From the NCBI RefSeq assembly GCF_003667575.1, contig NZ_RCUY01000004.1:1-47501 (forward strand): a DNA stretch of 47,501 nucleotides. The letters are read 5' to 3'. The first letter of the stretch is position 1. Each line of letters starts with the position of its first letter. Under the pieces are notes generated by a model, which was not told the origin of the DNA, searched no databases, and saw nothing but the letters and a program-made list of their open reading frames with translations. This DNA comes from Mycetocola lacteus. GTDB lineage: Bacteria; Actinomycetota; Actinomycetes; Actinomycetales; Microbacteriaceae. Shown here in pieces: positions 6,823 to 20,598 of this stretch. Both the position numbers and the translations under genes were made by a program.

Positions 6823-7971
6823 GTGCGATTTAGCGTCAATCGCGATGTCTTCAGCGAAGCCGTCTCATTCGCGGTAAAACTGCTCCCGCAGCGAACCACG
6901 CTGCCGATCCTGAGTGGTGTGCTGATTGAAACCAACGACACCGGCCTAACTCTCTCGAGTTTTGACTACGAGGTGTCCGCGCAGACGAGGATCGTTGCCG
7001 AAATTGAAGAATCAGGGTCGATTCTTGTTTCCGGGCGTCTTCTGGCCGACATTGCTAGCCGTTTGCCCAATGCTCCGGTGCAGTTTGCCACCGAGGACAA
7101 CCGCATCCTGGTGACCTGTGGCTCCGCCAGCTTCACGCTGCTCTCGATGCCGGTTGAGGAATACCCGAGCATTCCCGAAATCTCGGGTCAGTCCGGTCTT
7201 GTTCCCGCCGACGAGTTCTCCGCCGCCGTGGCACAGGTTGCCGTGGCCGCTTCGCGGGACGATGTCACCCCGGTCATCACCGGTGTGCAGCTTGAGGTTG
7301 CCGAAAACCACCTCGGCCTGGTTGCCACTGACCGTTATCGCGTTGCGGTTCGTGAGATCGACTGGGATTCCGGTGAAATCGGTGGTGGCGATCCCATCAC
7401 CGCACTGGTTCCCGCACGAACCCTCCAGGAGGTCGGAAAGACCTTCGGTCACTCGGGAAACATCTCGGTGGCCTTCACCAGCAAGGATGACCGCGAGCTG
7501 ATCGCGTTCTCTGCGGACAACAAGACCGTGACCTCGCTGCTGATCAAGGGCACCTTCCCCCCGGTGCGTCGCCTCTTCCCCGAGACCACCGAGAACTACG
7601 CGGTGATCAACACCGGAGAACTCATCGAAGCCGTCCGACGTGTGTCGCTGGTACTGGAGCGCGAAGCGGCGCTGCGGTTCACGTTCACGATCGACGGTCT
7701 CGTGATGGAGGCAGTAGGTTCCGAGCAGGCACAGGCATCCGAGAAGATCGATGCGCTGCTGACCGGCGAGGACATCGTGCTGTCGCTGAAGCCCGCGTTC
7801 CTGATCGACGGCCTAAATGCCGTTCGGAGCGAATTTGTTCGATTCTCGTTCACCAAGTCGGAGAACACGAACAAGCCGGGACCGATGCTCATCACCGCGC
7901 AGTCCTCCAAGGACCAGCCCGGTGCTGACAGCTACAAGTACCTGCTGCAGCCCAACCTGCTGCTGCGCTAA
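6823..7971 (+). CDS. dnaN: DNA polymerase III beta subunit (sliding clamp)
   Basis: DnaN forms the ring-shaped dimeric clamp that tethers polymerases to DNA and recruits repair and mismatch factors through its hydrophobic pocket. The 382-aa length fits three clamp domains. Family sequence includes the N-terminal MRFSVNRDVFSEAVSFAVK, LPILSGVLIE, ATDRYRVAVREI and the C-terminal end with KYLLQPNLLLR, where bacterial clamps end in a PMR/LR-like motif. GTG start at 6823 is preceded by AGGGGA 8 bp upstream. No gene lies between it and the oriC palindrome. Confidence 0.98.
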   Translation: MRFSVNRDVFSEAVSFAVKLLPQRTTLPILSGVLIETNDTGLTLSSFDYEVSAQTRIVAEIEESGSILVSGRLLADIASRLPNAPVQFATEDNRILVTCGSASFTLLSMPVEEYPSIPEISGQSGLVPADEFSAAVAQVAVAASRDDVTPVITGVQLEVAENHLGLVATDRYRVAVREIDWDSGEIGGGDPITALVPARTLQEVGKTFGHSGNISVAFTSKDDRELIAFSADNKTVTSLLIKGTFPPVRRLFPETTENYAVINTGELIEAVRRVSLVLEREAALRFTFTIDGLVMEAVGSEQAQASEKIDALLTGEDIVLSLKPAFLIDGLNAVRSEFVRFSFTKSENTNKPGPMLITAQSSKDQPGADSYKYLLQPNLLLR

Positions 7972-8012
7972 CCCGAGTCCTCCCCCGAGACTCACAGATG
8001 GAAGAAGAAGAA

Positions 8013-8900
8013 ATGCACATTGGACTGATCGGCCTGGGCAAAATGGGTGGAAACATGCGCACCCGCCTGCGTGCTGGAGGCATCGAGGTAACCGGTTACG
8101 ACCGCAATCCCGAGGTTTCCGACGCTGCTTCGGTGGCCGAGATGGTCGCGGCTCTGCCCGCCCCTCGCACCGTGTGGGTCATGGTTCCCGCCGGCAAGAT
8201 CACCGACTCGGTCATCACCGAGCTGGGTGGCCTGCTTGAGCCCGGTGACCTGGTCATCGACGGTGGTAACAGCCGCTTCTCCGATGACTTCGAGCACGCC
8301 AAGGAACTCGGCGAAAAGGGCATCGACTACGTGGACGCCGGTGTTTCCGGTGGCGTCTGGGGTGTCGAGAACGGTTACGGCCTCATGGTTGGTGGCTCGG
8401 CCGAGCAGGTTGAGCGCGTCATGCCCGTCTTTGATGCACTGCGTCCCGAGGGCCCCCGCGAAGAGGGCTTCGTGCACGTCGGTGAAATCGGTGCCGGTCA
8501 CTACGCCAAGATGGTTCACAACGGTATCGAGTACGCCATGATGCAGGCATTCGCCGAGGGTTTCGAGCTGCTTGAGGCTCGCAAGGACCTGATCAAGGAC
8601 GTTCCCGGAACCTTCGAGGCATGGCAGCGCGGCACCGTTGTGCGCTCGTGGCTGCTGGACCTGCTGGTTCTGGCACTCAAGGAAGACCCGACCCTGGCCG
8701 AGATCGAGGGCTACGTGGAGGACTCCGGCGAGGGCCGTTGGACCATCGAAGAAGCCATCAACAACGCCGTCGCCGTGCCGACCATTGCCGCGTCGATCTT
8801 CGCGCGCTTCGTGTCGCGTCAGGAAGACTCCCCCGCGATGAAGGCCGTCGCCGCACTGCGCAACCAGTTCGGTGGACACTCGGTCAAGTCCGCGGAGTAA
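8013..8900 (+). CDS. gnd: 6-phosphogluconate dehydrogenase, decarboxylating, short form
   Basis: Oxidatively decarboxylates 6-phosphogluconate to ribulose 5-phosphate in the pentose phosphate pathway. At 295 aa it is the short form, lacking the long C-terminal extension of the 470-aa enzymes; such short enzymes are often NAD-dependent, though this is not proved here. Motifs are the dinucleotide loop GLGKMG (7-12), IDGGNSR (82-88), substrate loop VSGGVWG (111-117) and catalytic GHYAKMVHNGIEY (162-174, K166). An ATG at 7998 would add MEEEE; the internal ATG 8013 starts exactly at the family N-terminus MHIGLIGLG. The dnaN-gnd-recF order is a well-known actinobacterial trait. Confidence 0.95.
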   Translation: MHIGLIGLGKMGGNMRTRLRAGGIEVTGYDRNPEVSDAASVAEMVAALPAPRTVWVMVPAGKITDSVITELGGLLEPGDLVIDGGNSRFSDDFEHAKELGEKGIDYVDAGVSGGVWGVENGYGLMVGGSAEQVERVMPVFDALRPEGPREEGFVHVGEIGAGHYAKMVHNGIEYAMMQAFAEGFELLEARKDLIKDVPGTFEAWQRGTVVRSWLLDLLVLALKEDPTLAEIEGYVEDSGEGRWTIEEAINNAVAVPTIAASIFARFVSRQEDSPAMKAVAALRNQFGGHSVKSAE

Positions 8901-8948
8901 TAACCCGCGGCACGACTCGTGCCGCCACGCCACTAACGGGGTGATGAC

Positions 8949-10119
8949 ATGATCGTGACGCATCTGAATCTCGCGGATTTTCGTAATTACGCGAGTGCGG
9001 ATGTCGCCGTGAGCCCGGGTGCGAACCTGTTTGTGGGCAAGAATGGCCAGGGTAAAACCAATTTGGTTGAGGCTCTGGGCTATCTGTCCACACTCGGTTC
9101 GCACCGGGTTTCCGGGGACGCGCCGATGATCCGTGCGGGTCAGAATTCGGCGGTTATCCGCGCAAAACTGCACCACAATGGCCGCGATCTGTTGGCCGAA
9201 GTACAGATCAACCGGGGCGCCGCCAATCGGGCGCAGATCAACCGCGGCCAGATTAAGCCGCGTGAGTTGCCGCGCTACTTCTCGAGTGTGCTGTTTGCCC
9301 CCGAAGACCTCGGAATCATCCGGGGCGATCCGTCCGCGCGGCGCCGCTTCCTGGATCAGCTGCTTGTGCTGCGCACCCCGCGGCTGGCCGGAGTACTGGC
9401 CGACTATGAGCGGGTGCTGCGGCAGCGCAATACGCTGCTGAAATCCGCCCGTGCCACCGGCGTCAAGGAATCTCAGCTCACCACCCTGGAAATCTGGGAT
9501 GACAAGCTGGTTGCGCTGGGTAGCGAGATTATCGCCGAGCGGCTCGCGCTGATTTCGGACCTGCAGGTGCCCATCCGCACCGCGTACTCCGAGGTTGTCG
9601 GCGCCGATCACCGGCCCGGCCTGGTGCCCGTGCTGTCGATTCTGGGCAACGATACCGAGACCGATGATCCCGAAAACGTGGTGTGGGATCCTTCCGGCGG
9701 CGCCGACCGCGGGCAGATTATCGCGACCTTCCGGGCCGCCCTGGCCGAAAAACGGCGCTCTGAGCTTGATCGTGGCGTGACCCTGGTGGGCGCGCACCGC
9801 GATGATGTGCGTTTTGATCTCAACGGGCTGCCGGTGAAGGGCTATGCGAGCCACGGCGAATCCTGGTCGTTTGCGCTGGCGCTGAAGATCGCCTCGGCGG
9901 AGATTCTGCGTCGGGATTCGCTGCTGGGAGACCCGGTGCTGATCCTTGACGACGTGTTTGCCGAGCTGGATCAGCGGCGCCGCGCCCGCCTGGCAACCAT
10001 CATCTCGCGCTATGAGCAGGTGTTTATTACCGCCGCGGTGCTTGAGGATATCCCCGAGGAGCTCACCGCGCACATCGTGCATATCCGCTCGGGCACGGTG
10101 GTGGATCCGGAGGTGATCG

Positions 10120-10139
<20 letters not shown>
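8949..10139 (+). CDS. recF: DNA replication and repair protein RecF
   Basis: RecF is an SMC-like ATPase that, with RecO and RecR, loads RecA at single-strand gaps. The 396-aa product has the N-terminal LNLADFRNY element, Walker A GKNGQGKT (30-37), an ABC-type signature region around ESWSFALALKIASAE and Walker B LILDDVFAELD near the C-terminus. It starts 48 bp after gnd. Its last 20 bp overlap the following DUF721 gene in another frame, indicating coupling. Confidence 0.97.
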
Positions 10140-12746
<2,607 letters not shown>

Positions 12747-12827
12747 CGTGAGTGCGGCCCAGCCGCAGCCCGACTTTCACTTCCGGAACCCGGCCGGTTC
12801 CCGCGCCGAGAGGTAACGAAGGACAAA

Positions 12828-15395
<2,568 letters not shown>

Positions 15396-15397
15396 GC

Positions 15398-15817
15398 ATG
15401 AGTACTAGCGTTGCCGAAAAGCTCGCAAAGAAATCGAATAAGCGTCAGAACACCAAGCAGGTGCGGCTGAAGCTGGTCTACATCGACTTCTGGTCGGCCC
15501 TGAAGCTCTCCTTCCTGGCGGCCGTGGCGATCGCCATCATCACCGTTGTGTTCTTCTTCCTGGTGTACACGGTGCTCCAGCAGACCGGCGTGTTTGAGCA
15601 GATCAACAACCTGTTCAAGACCGTCGCCGGCAAGGAGGCGCAGGACGGTAACGACCTGACCGCGATCTTCGACCTGGGCCGGATCATGGGCTTCGCCGCC
15701 GTTCTGGCGATCCTGAACCTCGTGGTGGTGACCGCGCTGGGAGCCATCTCGGCTGCGCTGTACAACCTCGCCGTGAAGGTCACCGGTGGCGTACTGGTGG
15801 GCTTCACCAACAACTAG
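15398..15817 (+). CDS. DUF3566 transmembrane protein
   Basis: A 139-aa protein with a basic N-terminus (KLAKKSNKRQ), two long hydrophobic segments at about 35-60 and 95-125, and an extracytoplasmic loop between them. This matches DUF3566, a membrane protein family found next to gyrA in actinobacteria. Function is unknown. The spacing of 2 bp after gyrA implies cotranscription with gyrBA. Confidence 0.88.
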   Translation: MSTSVAEKLAKKSNKRQNTKQVRLKLVYIDFWSALKLSFLAAVAIAIITVVFFFLVYTVLQQTGVFEQINNLFKTVAGKEAQDGNDLTAIFDLGRIMGFAAVLAILNLVVVTALGAISAALYNLAVKVTGGVLVGFTNN

Positions 15818-15828
15818 TCATATGGCTC

Positions 15829-15860
15829 GGTGTCGCTGCCTCCTCTGGGGCAGCGACACC
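15829..15860 (+). terminator. hairpin after gyrBA-DUF3566
   Basis: A perfect 12-bp stem (GGTGTCGCTGCC and its complement) with an 8-nt loop, 11 bp past the DUF3566 stop. The following T-tract is poor, so termination may be partial. Confidence 0.7.
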
Positions 15861-15933
15861 GGCGTTTAACCGGGTAATCTCGCCCGCGTCAAAGCCCGGA
15901 ATTGCGCGGAACACGCCGCCCGGCGGGCTCGAT

Positions 15934-15963
15934 TTGAGAATTCATTCATACCTCCGGTATTCT
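15934..15963 (+). promoter_or_regulatory. promoter of tRNA-Ile/tRNA-Ala
   Basis: TTGAGA (15934-15939), an 18-nt spacer and TATTCT (15958-15963) lie directly upstream of tRNA-Ile. Transcription would start only a few bases before the mature 5' end. Confidence 0.6.
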
Positions 15964-15978
15964 GATTGATGTCCACAG

Positions 15979-16052
15979 GGGGCTATAGCTCAGGCGGTTA
16001 GAGCGCTTCGCTGATAACGAAGAGGTCCCAGGTTCAAGTCCTGGTAGCCCCA
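15979..16052 (+). tRNA. tRNA-Ile (GAT anticodon)
   Basis: 74 nt fold as a full cloverleaf: acceptor GGGGCTA pairs with TAGCCCC, D-stem GCTC/GAGC, anticodon arm CTTCG-CTGATAA-CGAAG with GAT, T-arm with GGTTCAAGTCC. Discriminator A at 16052. The 3' CCA is not encoded. Confidence 0.97.
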
Positions 16053-16083
16053 CTCTGAGGAAGTTTCACTTCCTTCGAAAATT

Positions 16084-16156
16084 GGGGCCTTAGCTCAATT
16101 GGTAGAGCGCCTGCTTTGCAAGCAGGAGGTCAGGAGTTCGATTCTCCTAGGCTCCA
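16084..16156 (+). tRNA. tRNA-Ala (TGC anticodon)
   Basis: 73 nt: acceptor GGGGCCT pairs with AGGCTCC (one G-T pair), D-stem GCTC/GAGC, anticodon arm CCTGC-TTTGCAA-GCAGG with TGC, T-loop TTCGATT. Discriminator A; CCA not encoded. The Ile-Ala pair downstream of gyrA is conserved in actinobacteria. Confidence 0.97.
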
Positions 16157-16163
16157 CAGGATA

Positions 16164-16200
16164 AAAACCGCCTCGTCGCAAGACGGGGCGGTTTTGTTTT
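16164..16200 (+). terminator. terminator of the tRNA pair
   Basis: Stem AACCGCCTCGTC/GACGGGGCGGTT with a GCAA tetraloop and a following TTTTGTTTT tract. Starts 8 bp after tRNA-Ala. Confidence 0.92.
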
Positions 16201-16270
16201 GCCCGGAATCTGCGACGAACGTGCATTCGGTTTGCTGTTGCCCGGCGCCGCGCGGCTGTAGTTTGGGGGA

Positions 16271-16699
16271 ATGGATATCCGCGTCGCCGCGTACGGCATC
16301 ATCACCGATGGCTCCCAGATTCTGCTTGCGCACTGGAACGAGCGGGGGCATTCGGGCTGGACGCTGCCCGGCGGCGGTATCGATCCGGGGGAAGACCCGG
16401 CCGATGCTGTGGTCCGTGAGATCTTTGAGGAGACGGGATTCAACGCCGAGGTGACCGGCCTGATCGGCATCGACTCCCTGGTGACCCCCGCACACCGGCG
16501 ACTGGATCCCACCCGGCGTGTCCCGCTGCACAACCTGCGCATCGTCTATCGGGCGAAGATCACCGGGGGAGAGCTGCGCTATGAGGAGAACGGATCAACC
16601 GACTGGGCGGCCTGGCATGAACTGGATGAGGTCGAAAACCTGGGTACCGTCAGCCTGGTCCCCGCCGCACTGGCGCTCTGGCGGGCCCAGGAGTCCTAG
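16271..16699 (+). CDS. Nudix hydrolase
   Basis: A 142-aa protein with a complete Nudix box, G35-x5-E41-x7-REIFEETGF (to residue 57), which binds Mg and cleaves nucleoside diphosphates linked to another moiety. The rest is the minimal alpha-beta-alpha fold. Substrate cannot be read from the sequence; MutT-like housecleaning or ADP-ribose-type hydrolysis are both possible. It stands alone after the tRNA terminator, and a hairpin separates it from a convergent gene. Confidence 0.9.
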   Translation: MDIRVAAYGIITDGSQILLAHWNERGHSGWTLPGGGIDPGEDPADAVVREIFEETGFNAEVTGLIGIDSLVTPAHRRLDPTRRVPLHNLRIVYRAKITGGELRYEENGSTDWAAWHELDEVENLGTVSLVPAALALWRAQES

Positions 16700-16707
16700 A
16701 ACGCAGT

Positions 16708-16739
16708 GAGGGGCCCCGAGCTTGCGCTCGGGGCCCCTC
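16708..16739. terminator. convergent-gene hairpin
   Basis: GAGGGGCCCCGAG and its perfect complement form a 13-bp stem with a 6-nt loop between the Nudix gene and the opposing gene. There is no T-tract, but placement suits a shared bidirectional terminator. Confidence 0.7.
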
Positions 16740-16755
16740 GACGTCTCTGGGACGA

Positions 16756-17307
16756 CTAGCTGTCGGACTGTGCCGGCTCGTCTTCGGAGACCCAGAGCTC
16801 ATCATCGGCCCGGAAGGTCTGCCACAGTGCGTAGGCGACCCCGGCGGCGGCCAGAACACCGGCACCGATGGCCAGGACGCTGCCCACGCCACGCTTCTTC
16901 TTCTGCGGGGCGGCAACAACCAGGGCGCGCTTGGCGGCGGCCTTGGGGTTGACCCGGGCGAGGGCGGTCTGCACACGCTTATCGCGTGCCACATCGCCGA
17001 TGGACAGAACCGTACCGACGGCGGCGCCGAGGGCGGGGACTACCTTGTGATCGATGCCGTGCTTGGCGGCATCCACCACATCACGGGTGATCGAGACACC
17101 GCGGTCTACGACCGGCTGAACGTGGCTCTCATAGGACTGCACCACGGAGGGCACAACCTGCTCGCGGCCATAATTACCGACCTGACGGCCAGCCTCACGT
17201 GCTACCCCGTTTGCGTGCTCCAGCAGTTCCTGCTGGGCGGCCCAGAGGGCACTGGCATCTCCCTTGAGGCGCTTGATTTCTTTCTTGCGCTGACGCGACA
17301 GATTCAC
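16756..17307 (-). CDS. uncharacterised actinobacterial membrane-associated protein
   Basis: I do not recognise a named family. The 183-aa product starts with a very basic segment (NLSRQRKKEIKRLKG), then a mainly helical region at about 20-95, and one hydrophobic segment near the C-terminus (GSVLAIGAGVLAAAGVAYAL) flanked by KKKR and an acidic tail ending EPAQSDS. This suggests a single-pass, tail-anchored protein. The open frame extends to 17436, but GTG 17307 has GGAGGT at ideal distance, so I take that start. Its neighbour, ppiA, is divergent. A DNA- or envelope-associated role would be guesswork. Confidence 0.72.
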   Translation of the reverse strand: MNLSRQRKKEIKRLKGDASALWAAQQELLEHANGVAREAGRQVGNYGREQVVPSVVQSYESHVQPVVDRGVSITRDVVDAAKHGIDHKVVPALGAAVGTVLSIGDVARDKRVQTALARVNPKAAAKRALVVAAPQKKKRGVGSVLAIGAGVLAAAGVAYALWQTFRADDELWVSEDEPAQSDS

Positions 17308-17411
17308 TCTGGACCTCCATTGCTCGTTTTGGACGTGTCGGTTAACCATCTTGCCACCGAATCCTTGGAACGGGACGGTGATTGACAAAACAAGTATGCG
17401 AGAATTGACCC

Positions 17412-17951
17412 ATGTCAAAGCACACCGCTGTCGCAACCATCCACACCAACTACGGTGACATCATCGTGAACCTCTACGGCAACCACGCGCCGAAGACGGT
17501 AAACAACTTCGTAGGTCTCGCCACCGGCGAGCAGGAGTGGGCCGATGAGCGCACCGGTGAAAAGCGCAACACCCCCCTCTACAAGGGCACCGTTTTCCAC
17601 CGCATCATCCCCGGCTTCATGATCCAGGGCGGCGACCCGCTCGGTAACGGAACCGGCGGCCCCGGCTACAAGTTCGACGACGAGATCGTTGATGACCTGA
17701 CCTTCGACTCGCCCTACATCCTGGCCATGGCCAACGCGGGCAAGATCGGTGGCCGTGGTACCAACGGTTCGCAGTTCTTCATCACCGTCGCCCCCACCAC
17801 CTGGCTGCACGGCAAGCACACCATCTTCGGCGCCGTCGAGGATGAGGCCAGCCGCGCAATCGTTGACAAGCTGGCAGCGGTTCCGACCGACGCCCGTGAC
17901 CGTCCGATCGATGACGTGGTCATCGAGGGCATCGACATCGCCGCAGTCTAG
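17412..17951 (+). CDS. ppiA: cyclophilin-type peptidyl-prolyl cis-trans isomerase
   Basis: Catalyses cis-trans isomerisation of Xaa-Pro bonds. The 179-aa product is a cytosolic single-domain cyclophilin without signal peptide. Family motifs are [15 protein letters not shown] (active-site Arg and Phe), then [10 protein letters not shown] and the Trp-containing [12 protein letters not shown]. Location between the gyr block and the pknB operon equals that of ppiA in Mycobacterium. The rhomboid gene starts 21 bp later and may be cotranscribed. Confidence 0.96.
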   Translation: MSKHTAVATIHTNYGDIIVNLYGNHAPKTVNNFVGLATGEQEWADERTGEKRNTPLYKGTVFHRIIPGFMIQGGDPLGNGTGGPGYKFDDEIVDDLTFDSPYILAMANAGKIGGRGTNGSQFFITVAPTTWLHGKHTIFGAVEDEASRAIVDKLAAVPTDARDRPIDDVVIEGIDIAAV

Positions 17952-17972
17952 TCTGCGCGCCCGGGTCACAAT

Positions 17973-18836
17973 ATGAGTTCAAATTTTGGGGCCCGGGCCA
18001 GCGATGTCTGCTATCGCCATCCCGACCGGCAGAGCTTTGTGCTCTGCCAGCGTTGCGGCCGCACGATCTGTGGAGAATGCCAGACGCCGGCCGCGGTGGG
18101 GGTGATCTGCCCCGAGTGTCTGCGTGAGCAGCGCGGCGCGATGTCTACCGCCCAGAAGCGCGCCTCACGCTGGGGTGCCCGCGGGGGAGTCGCCCCGCGA
18201 TTTGCCAGCGTCACCAACGTGATCATTGCAGTCACGGTGGTTGCCTTTATCCTGCAGTGGATCATTCCCGGCTTCACCCAGGCGTTCTGGTACGCCCCGC
18301 TGTTTTCTGAACCGCAGCTGTTTGAGCCCTGGCGGATGCTGACAGCCGTATTCCTGCACTCCACCGGTTTCATCCTGCACATCCTGCTGAACATGTACAC
18401 GCTGTGGATCTTCGGCCGAGCCCTCGAGCAGCAGCTGGGCCGGGGAAGGTTCCTCACCCTGTATCTGATGGCCGGGTTTGCCGGCTCGCTCGGTGTGATG
18501 TTCCTCGCTCCGATCAACCAGCCCGTGGTTGGTGCATCCGGTGCCATTTTCGGACTGATGGGTGCCTTTATCGTCATTCAGCGGCGCCTCGGTAACGAGA
18601 TGCGCAGCCTGCTGGTTCTGGTGGGAATCAACCTGGTGATCGGATTCTTGCCGAATGCCGGAATCTCCTGGCAGGCGCACCTGGGCGGCCTGGTCGGCGG
18701 CGCCATCTTTGGATGGATCTGCTACGAGTGCCGCGGCCAGGGCAAGAAGCGAAAGTTCTGGCTCCTGGTTGGCGGTTTGGGCGCGGTAATGGTGCTGCTC
18801 TCGCTGTTCCGCCTGTTTGTGCCCACCTACGGCTAG
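17973..18836 (+). CDS. rhomboid intramembrane serine protease with N-terminal zinc finger
   Basis: The 287-aa protein has an N-terminal B-box-like zinc-binding region with Cys13, Cys25, Cys28, Cys33, Cys36, Cys46 and Cys49 and a His16. It continues with six to seven hydrophobic segments. The catalytic serine is S189 in GASGAIFG on a membrane helix, paired with H236 in WQAHLGGLVGG; the loop with LFEPWRMLTAVFLH and HILLNMYTL matches the rhomboid L1/H2 signatures. Rhomboids cleave single-pass membrane substrates; the substrate here is unknown. A strong terminator follows. Confidence 0.95.
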   Translation: MSSNFGARASDVCYRHPDRQSFVLCQRCGRTICGECQTPAAVGVICPECLREQRGAMSTAQKRASRWGARGGVAPRFASVTNVIIAVTVVAFILQWIIPGFTQAFWYAPLFSEPQLFEPWRMLTAVFLHSTGFILHILLNMYTLWIFGRALEQQLGRGRFLTLYLMAGFAGSLGVMFLAPINQPVVGASGAIFGLMGAFIVIQRRLGNEMRSLLVLVGINLVIGFLPNAGISWQAHLGGLVGGAIFGWICYECRGQGKKRKFWLLVGGLGAVMVLLSLFRLFVPTYG

Positions 18837-18850
18837 CATTCCGGGGAGCA

Positions 18851-18900
18851 AAAACGCCGGCTCGGCATCCTGTTGAGGATGCCGAGCCGGCGTTTTGTTT
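18851..18900 (+). terminator. terminator after rhomboid gene
   Basis: A perfect 20-bp inverted repeat (18851-18870 with 18877-18896), 6-nt loop, A-run before and TTTTGTTT after. It can work in both directions. Confidence 0.93.
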
Positions 18901-18923
18901 GAGCATTGTGGGCGTGTGGCGGG

Positions 18924-19035
18924 TTATCCACGTGCTTGTCCACACGGATTCACAGGGTTACCCCCAGGGTTATCCACAGCCTGGGGATAGTTACATCGGT
19001 GTAATTGTCCACACTGTGGAGGACGCTGTGGATGG
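18924..19035. promoter_or_regulatory. DnaA-box cluster outside oriC
   Basis: Within 112 bp there is one perfect TTATCCACA (18970-18978). One-mismatch boxes are TTATCCACG (18924-18932), TTGTCCACA (18936-18944) and TTGTCCACA (19005-19013). A two-mismatch box in the opposite orientation, TGTGGATGG, lies at 19027-19035. The interval is non-coding, between the rhomboid terminator and the 3' end of crgA. Density matches oriC itself. Titration or sequestration of DnaA, or a regulatory role, is inference. Confidence 0.75.
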
Positions 19036-19051
19036 AATTACCTGAGTGTAA

Positions 19052-19297
19052 TTATCGCCACTGGGTGGTCATCAGGAATCCGATGAACGCGATTCCGAAG
19101 CCGACCAGAATGTTCCAGGAGCCCAGTGCCGGGACCGGGAGCACACCCTGGCTCACATAAAAGACGATGATCCAGACGAGTCCGAGGAGCATGAAGCCGA
19201 ACATCACCGGCTTGAACCAGACCGCGTTGGGTACCGGCTCGCCGCTGGTTTCGGTGCCCTGCGCGGGCTGAGTTTTCTTGGATTTTGCACGTGCCAT
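19052..19297 (-). CDS. crgA: cell division protein CrgA
   Basis: CrgA is a small two-pass membrane protein that coordinates septum formation, contacting FtsZ and peptidoglycan synthases in mycobacteria and inhibiting FtsZ ring growth in Streptomyces. The 81-aa product begins MARAKSKKTQ and has two hydrophobic helices at about 29-50 and 59-76, ending FLMTTQWR. The upstream open frame to 19771 is a composition artefact lying opposite the sortase gene. ATG 19297 matches the family N-terminus. It is divergent from the sortase gene with 91 bp between. Confidence 0.94.
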   Translation of the reverse strand: MARAKSKKTQPAQGTETSGEPVPNAVWFKPVMFGFMLLGLVWIIVFYVSQGVLPVPALGSWNILVGFGIAFIGFLMTTQWR

Positions 19298-19388
19298 GTC
19301 CCCGATTGTAGCCGAGCCGCGACAGCGATCGCAGGCTCTGCGACGAATGCCAGCCGAAACTTCACCCTCTGCGGATAGAATTACGGCC

Positions 19389-20597
19389 ATGTCTTCCGAT
19401 TCCGACGGCTCGATTCCGCCCACCCGCGCTGCGCGCCGCGCCGCCGAACGGGCCGCCGAACAGGCAGCAGAGCGCGACGCCCTCGCCGCCCGCCAGCCCG
19501 CCGTGCCTTCTGCGACGCCCGACGTGCCGGAGTCTGCATCCGTGCCTTCTGCGACGCCCGACGTGCCGGAGTCTGCATCCGTGCCTCTTGATGCCGGCGA
19601 CACCGCCCGAGTGCCCGAGCAGCCGGAATCTTCCGCGGCGGCCGAGCCCGCCGTGGCACCGGAACCGGTCGTGCCCCAGAGCATGACGGAAGCCGCTGCA
19701 GTCCCGACCCCTGCGCACGGGGAGTCCGCACCCTCGATCGAGACCCTGTTTGGGCTGACCGATCCTGCCACCGCGCAGTCCGCGTCGGATGCACTCGAAG
19801 CCTCACGTCATGATGAGTCGCAGACCGTTGCCATGCCCGCGGCGCCCGTGGCCGCGGCCGGTGCAGGCTCCGGAAAGCGGCGCCGCAAGCGTCCGTTCGA
19901 GGGCTTCAGCGTGATCGGAGCGTTCGGGGAGATTCTGCTCACCGCCGGCGTACTGATGCTGCTCTATCTGGTGTGGCAGCTCTGGTACAACGACATGGTT
20001 GAGCGCGGTCAGCAGGACGGCGCCGCGGCCTCGCTCTCCCAGCAGTGGGACAAGGACGCCAAGGAAAACCCCGCCCCCGCCTTTGAGGGTGCGGCACCGG
20101 TGATTCCTACCCCGGTAGACGGAGAGACCTTCGCCAACCTGCGTATTCCGCGCTTTGGTGAGTCCTACGGTGCTCCGCTGGCCGGCGGTGTGTCCAAGGC
20201 CAAGACCCTTGATAAGGCCGGTATCGGTCACTACTCCGACACCCAGCTCCCCGGGCAGCCCGGAAACTTCGCGCTGGCCGGTCACCGCAATACCCACGGT
20301 GCCCCGCTCAACCAGGTCGCTAACCTCCGCGTGGGTGATGCGATCGTGATCGAAACACCCGAGGGCTGGTTCACCTACCGCTACCGCAACTCCGAATACG
20401 TGCCGCCCACCGCGGTGGATGTGCTCAATGCGGTTCCGCGTGAGGACTCGGTGGCCGCCACCCAGTCGGTCATCACCCTCACCAGCTGTAACCCGATCAT
20501 GTCGACGGCCGAGCGAATCATCGCCTACGGACTGTTTGAATCCTTTACCCCGCGCGCCGATGGGGCGCCCAAATCGCTGAACCCCGTGGAGGGCTAA
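19389..20597 (+). CDS. class E sortase
   Basis: Sortases are cysteine transpeptidases that cleave a sorting motif and attach surface proteins to the wall or pilin. The 402-aa product has a long Ala/Pro/Glu-rich cytosolic N-terminus, a basic KRRRKR patch, one membrane helix (about 182-201) and an extracellular sortase domain. The catalytic triad is H299 (AGHRNTHG), C367 (TLTSCNP) and R376 (AERIIAYG). The TLTSCNP setting and genome position fit actinobacterial class E enzymes, which prefer LAxTG motifs. ATG 19389 was chosen over the upstream ATG because the extension overlaps crgA. A 39-bp tandem duplication lies in the disordered part. Confidence 0.93.
   Translation: MSSDSDGSIPPTRAARRAAERAAEQAAERDALAARQPAVPSATPDVPESASVPSATPDVPESASVPLDAGDTARVPEQPESSAAAEPAVAPEPVVPQSMTEAAAVPTPAHGESAPSIETLFGLTDPATAQSASDALEASRHDESQTVAMPAAPVAAAGAGSGKRRRKRPFEGFSVIGAFGEILLTAGVLMLLYLVWQLWYNDMVERGQQDGAAASLSQQWDKDAKENPAPAFEGAAPVIPTPVDGETFANLRIPRFGESYGAPLAGGVSKAKTLDKAGIGHYSDTQLPGQPGNFALAGHRNTHGAPLNQVANLRVGDAIVIETPEGWFTYRYRNSEYVPPTAVDVLNAVPREDSVAATQSVITLTSCNPIMSTAERIIAYGLFESFTPRADGAPKSLNPVEG
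19503..19580. repeat. 39-bp perfect tandem duplication in sortase N-terminus
   Basis: Two identical 39-bp units (19503-19541 and 19542-19580) encode VPSATPDVPESAS twice. The complete identity suggests recent slippage. Copy number probably varies between strains without affecting the frame. Confidence 0.95.
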
Positions 20598-20598
20598 C

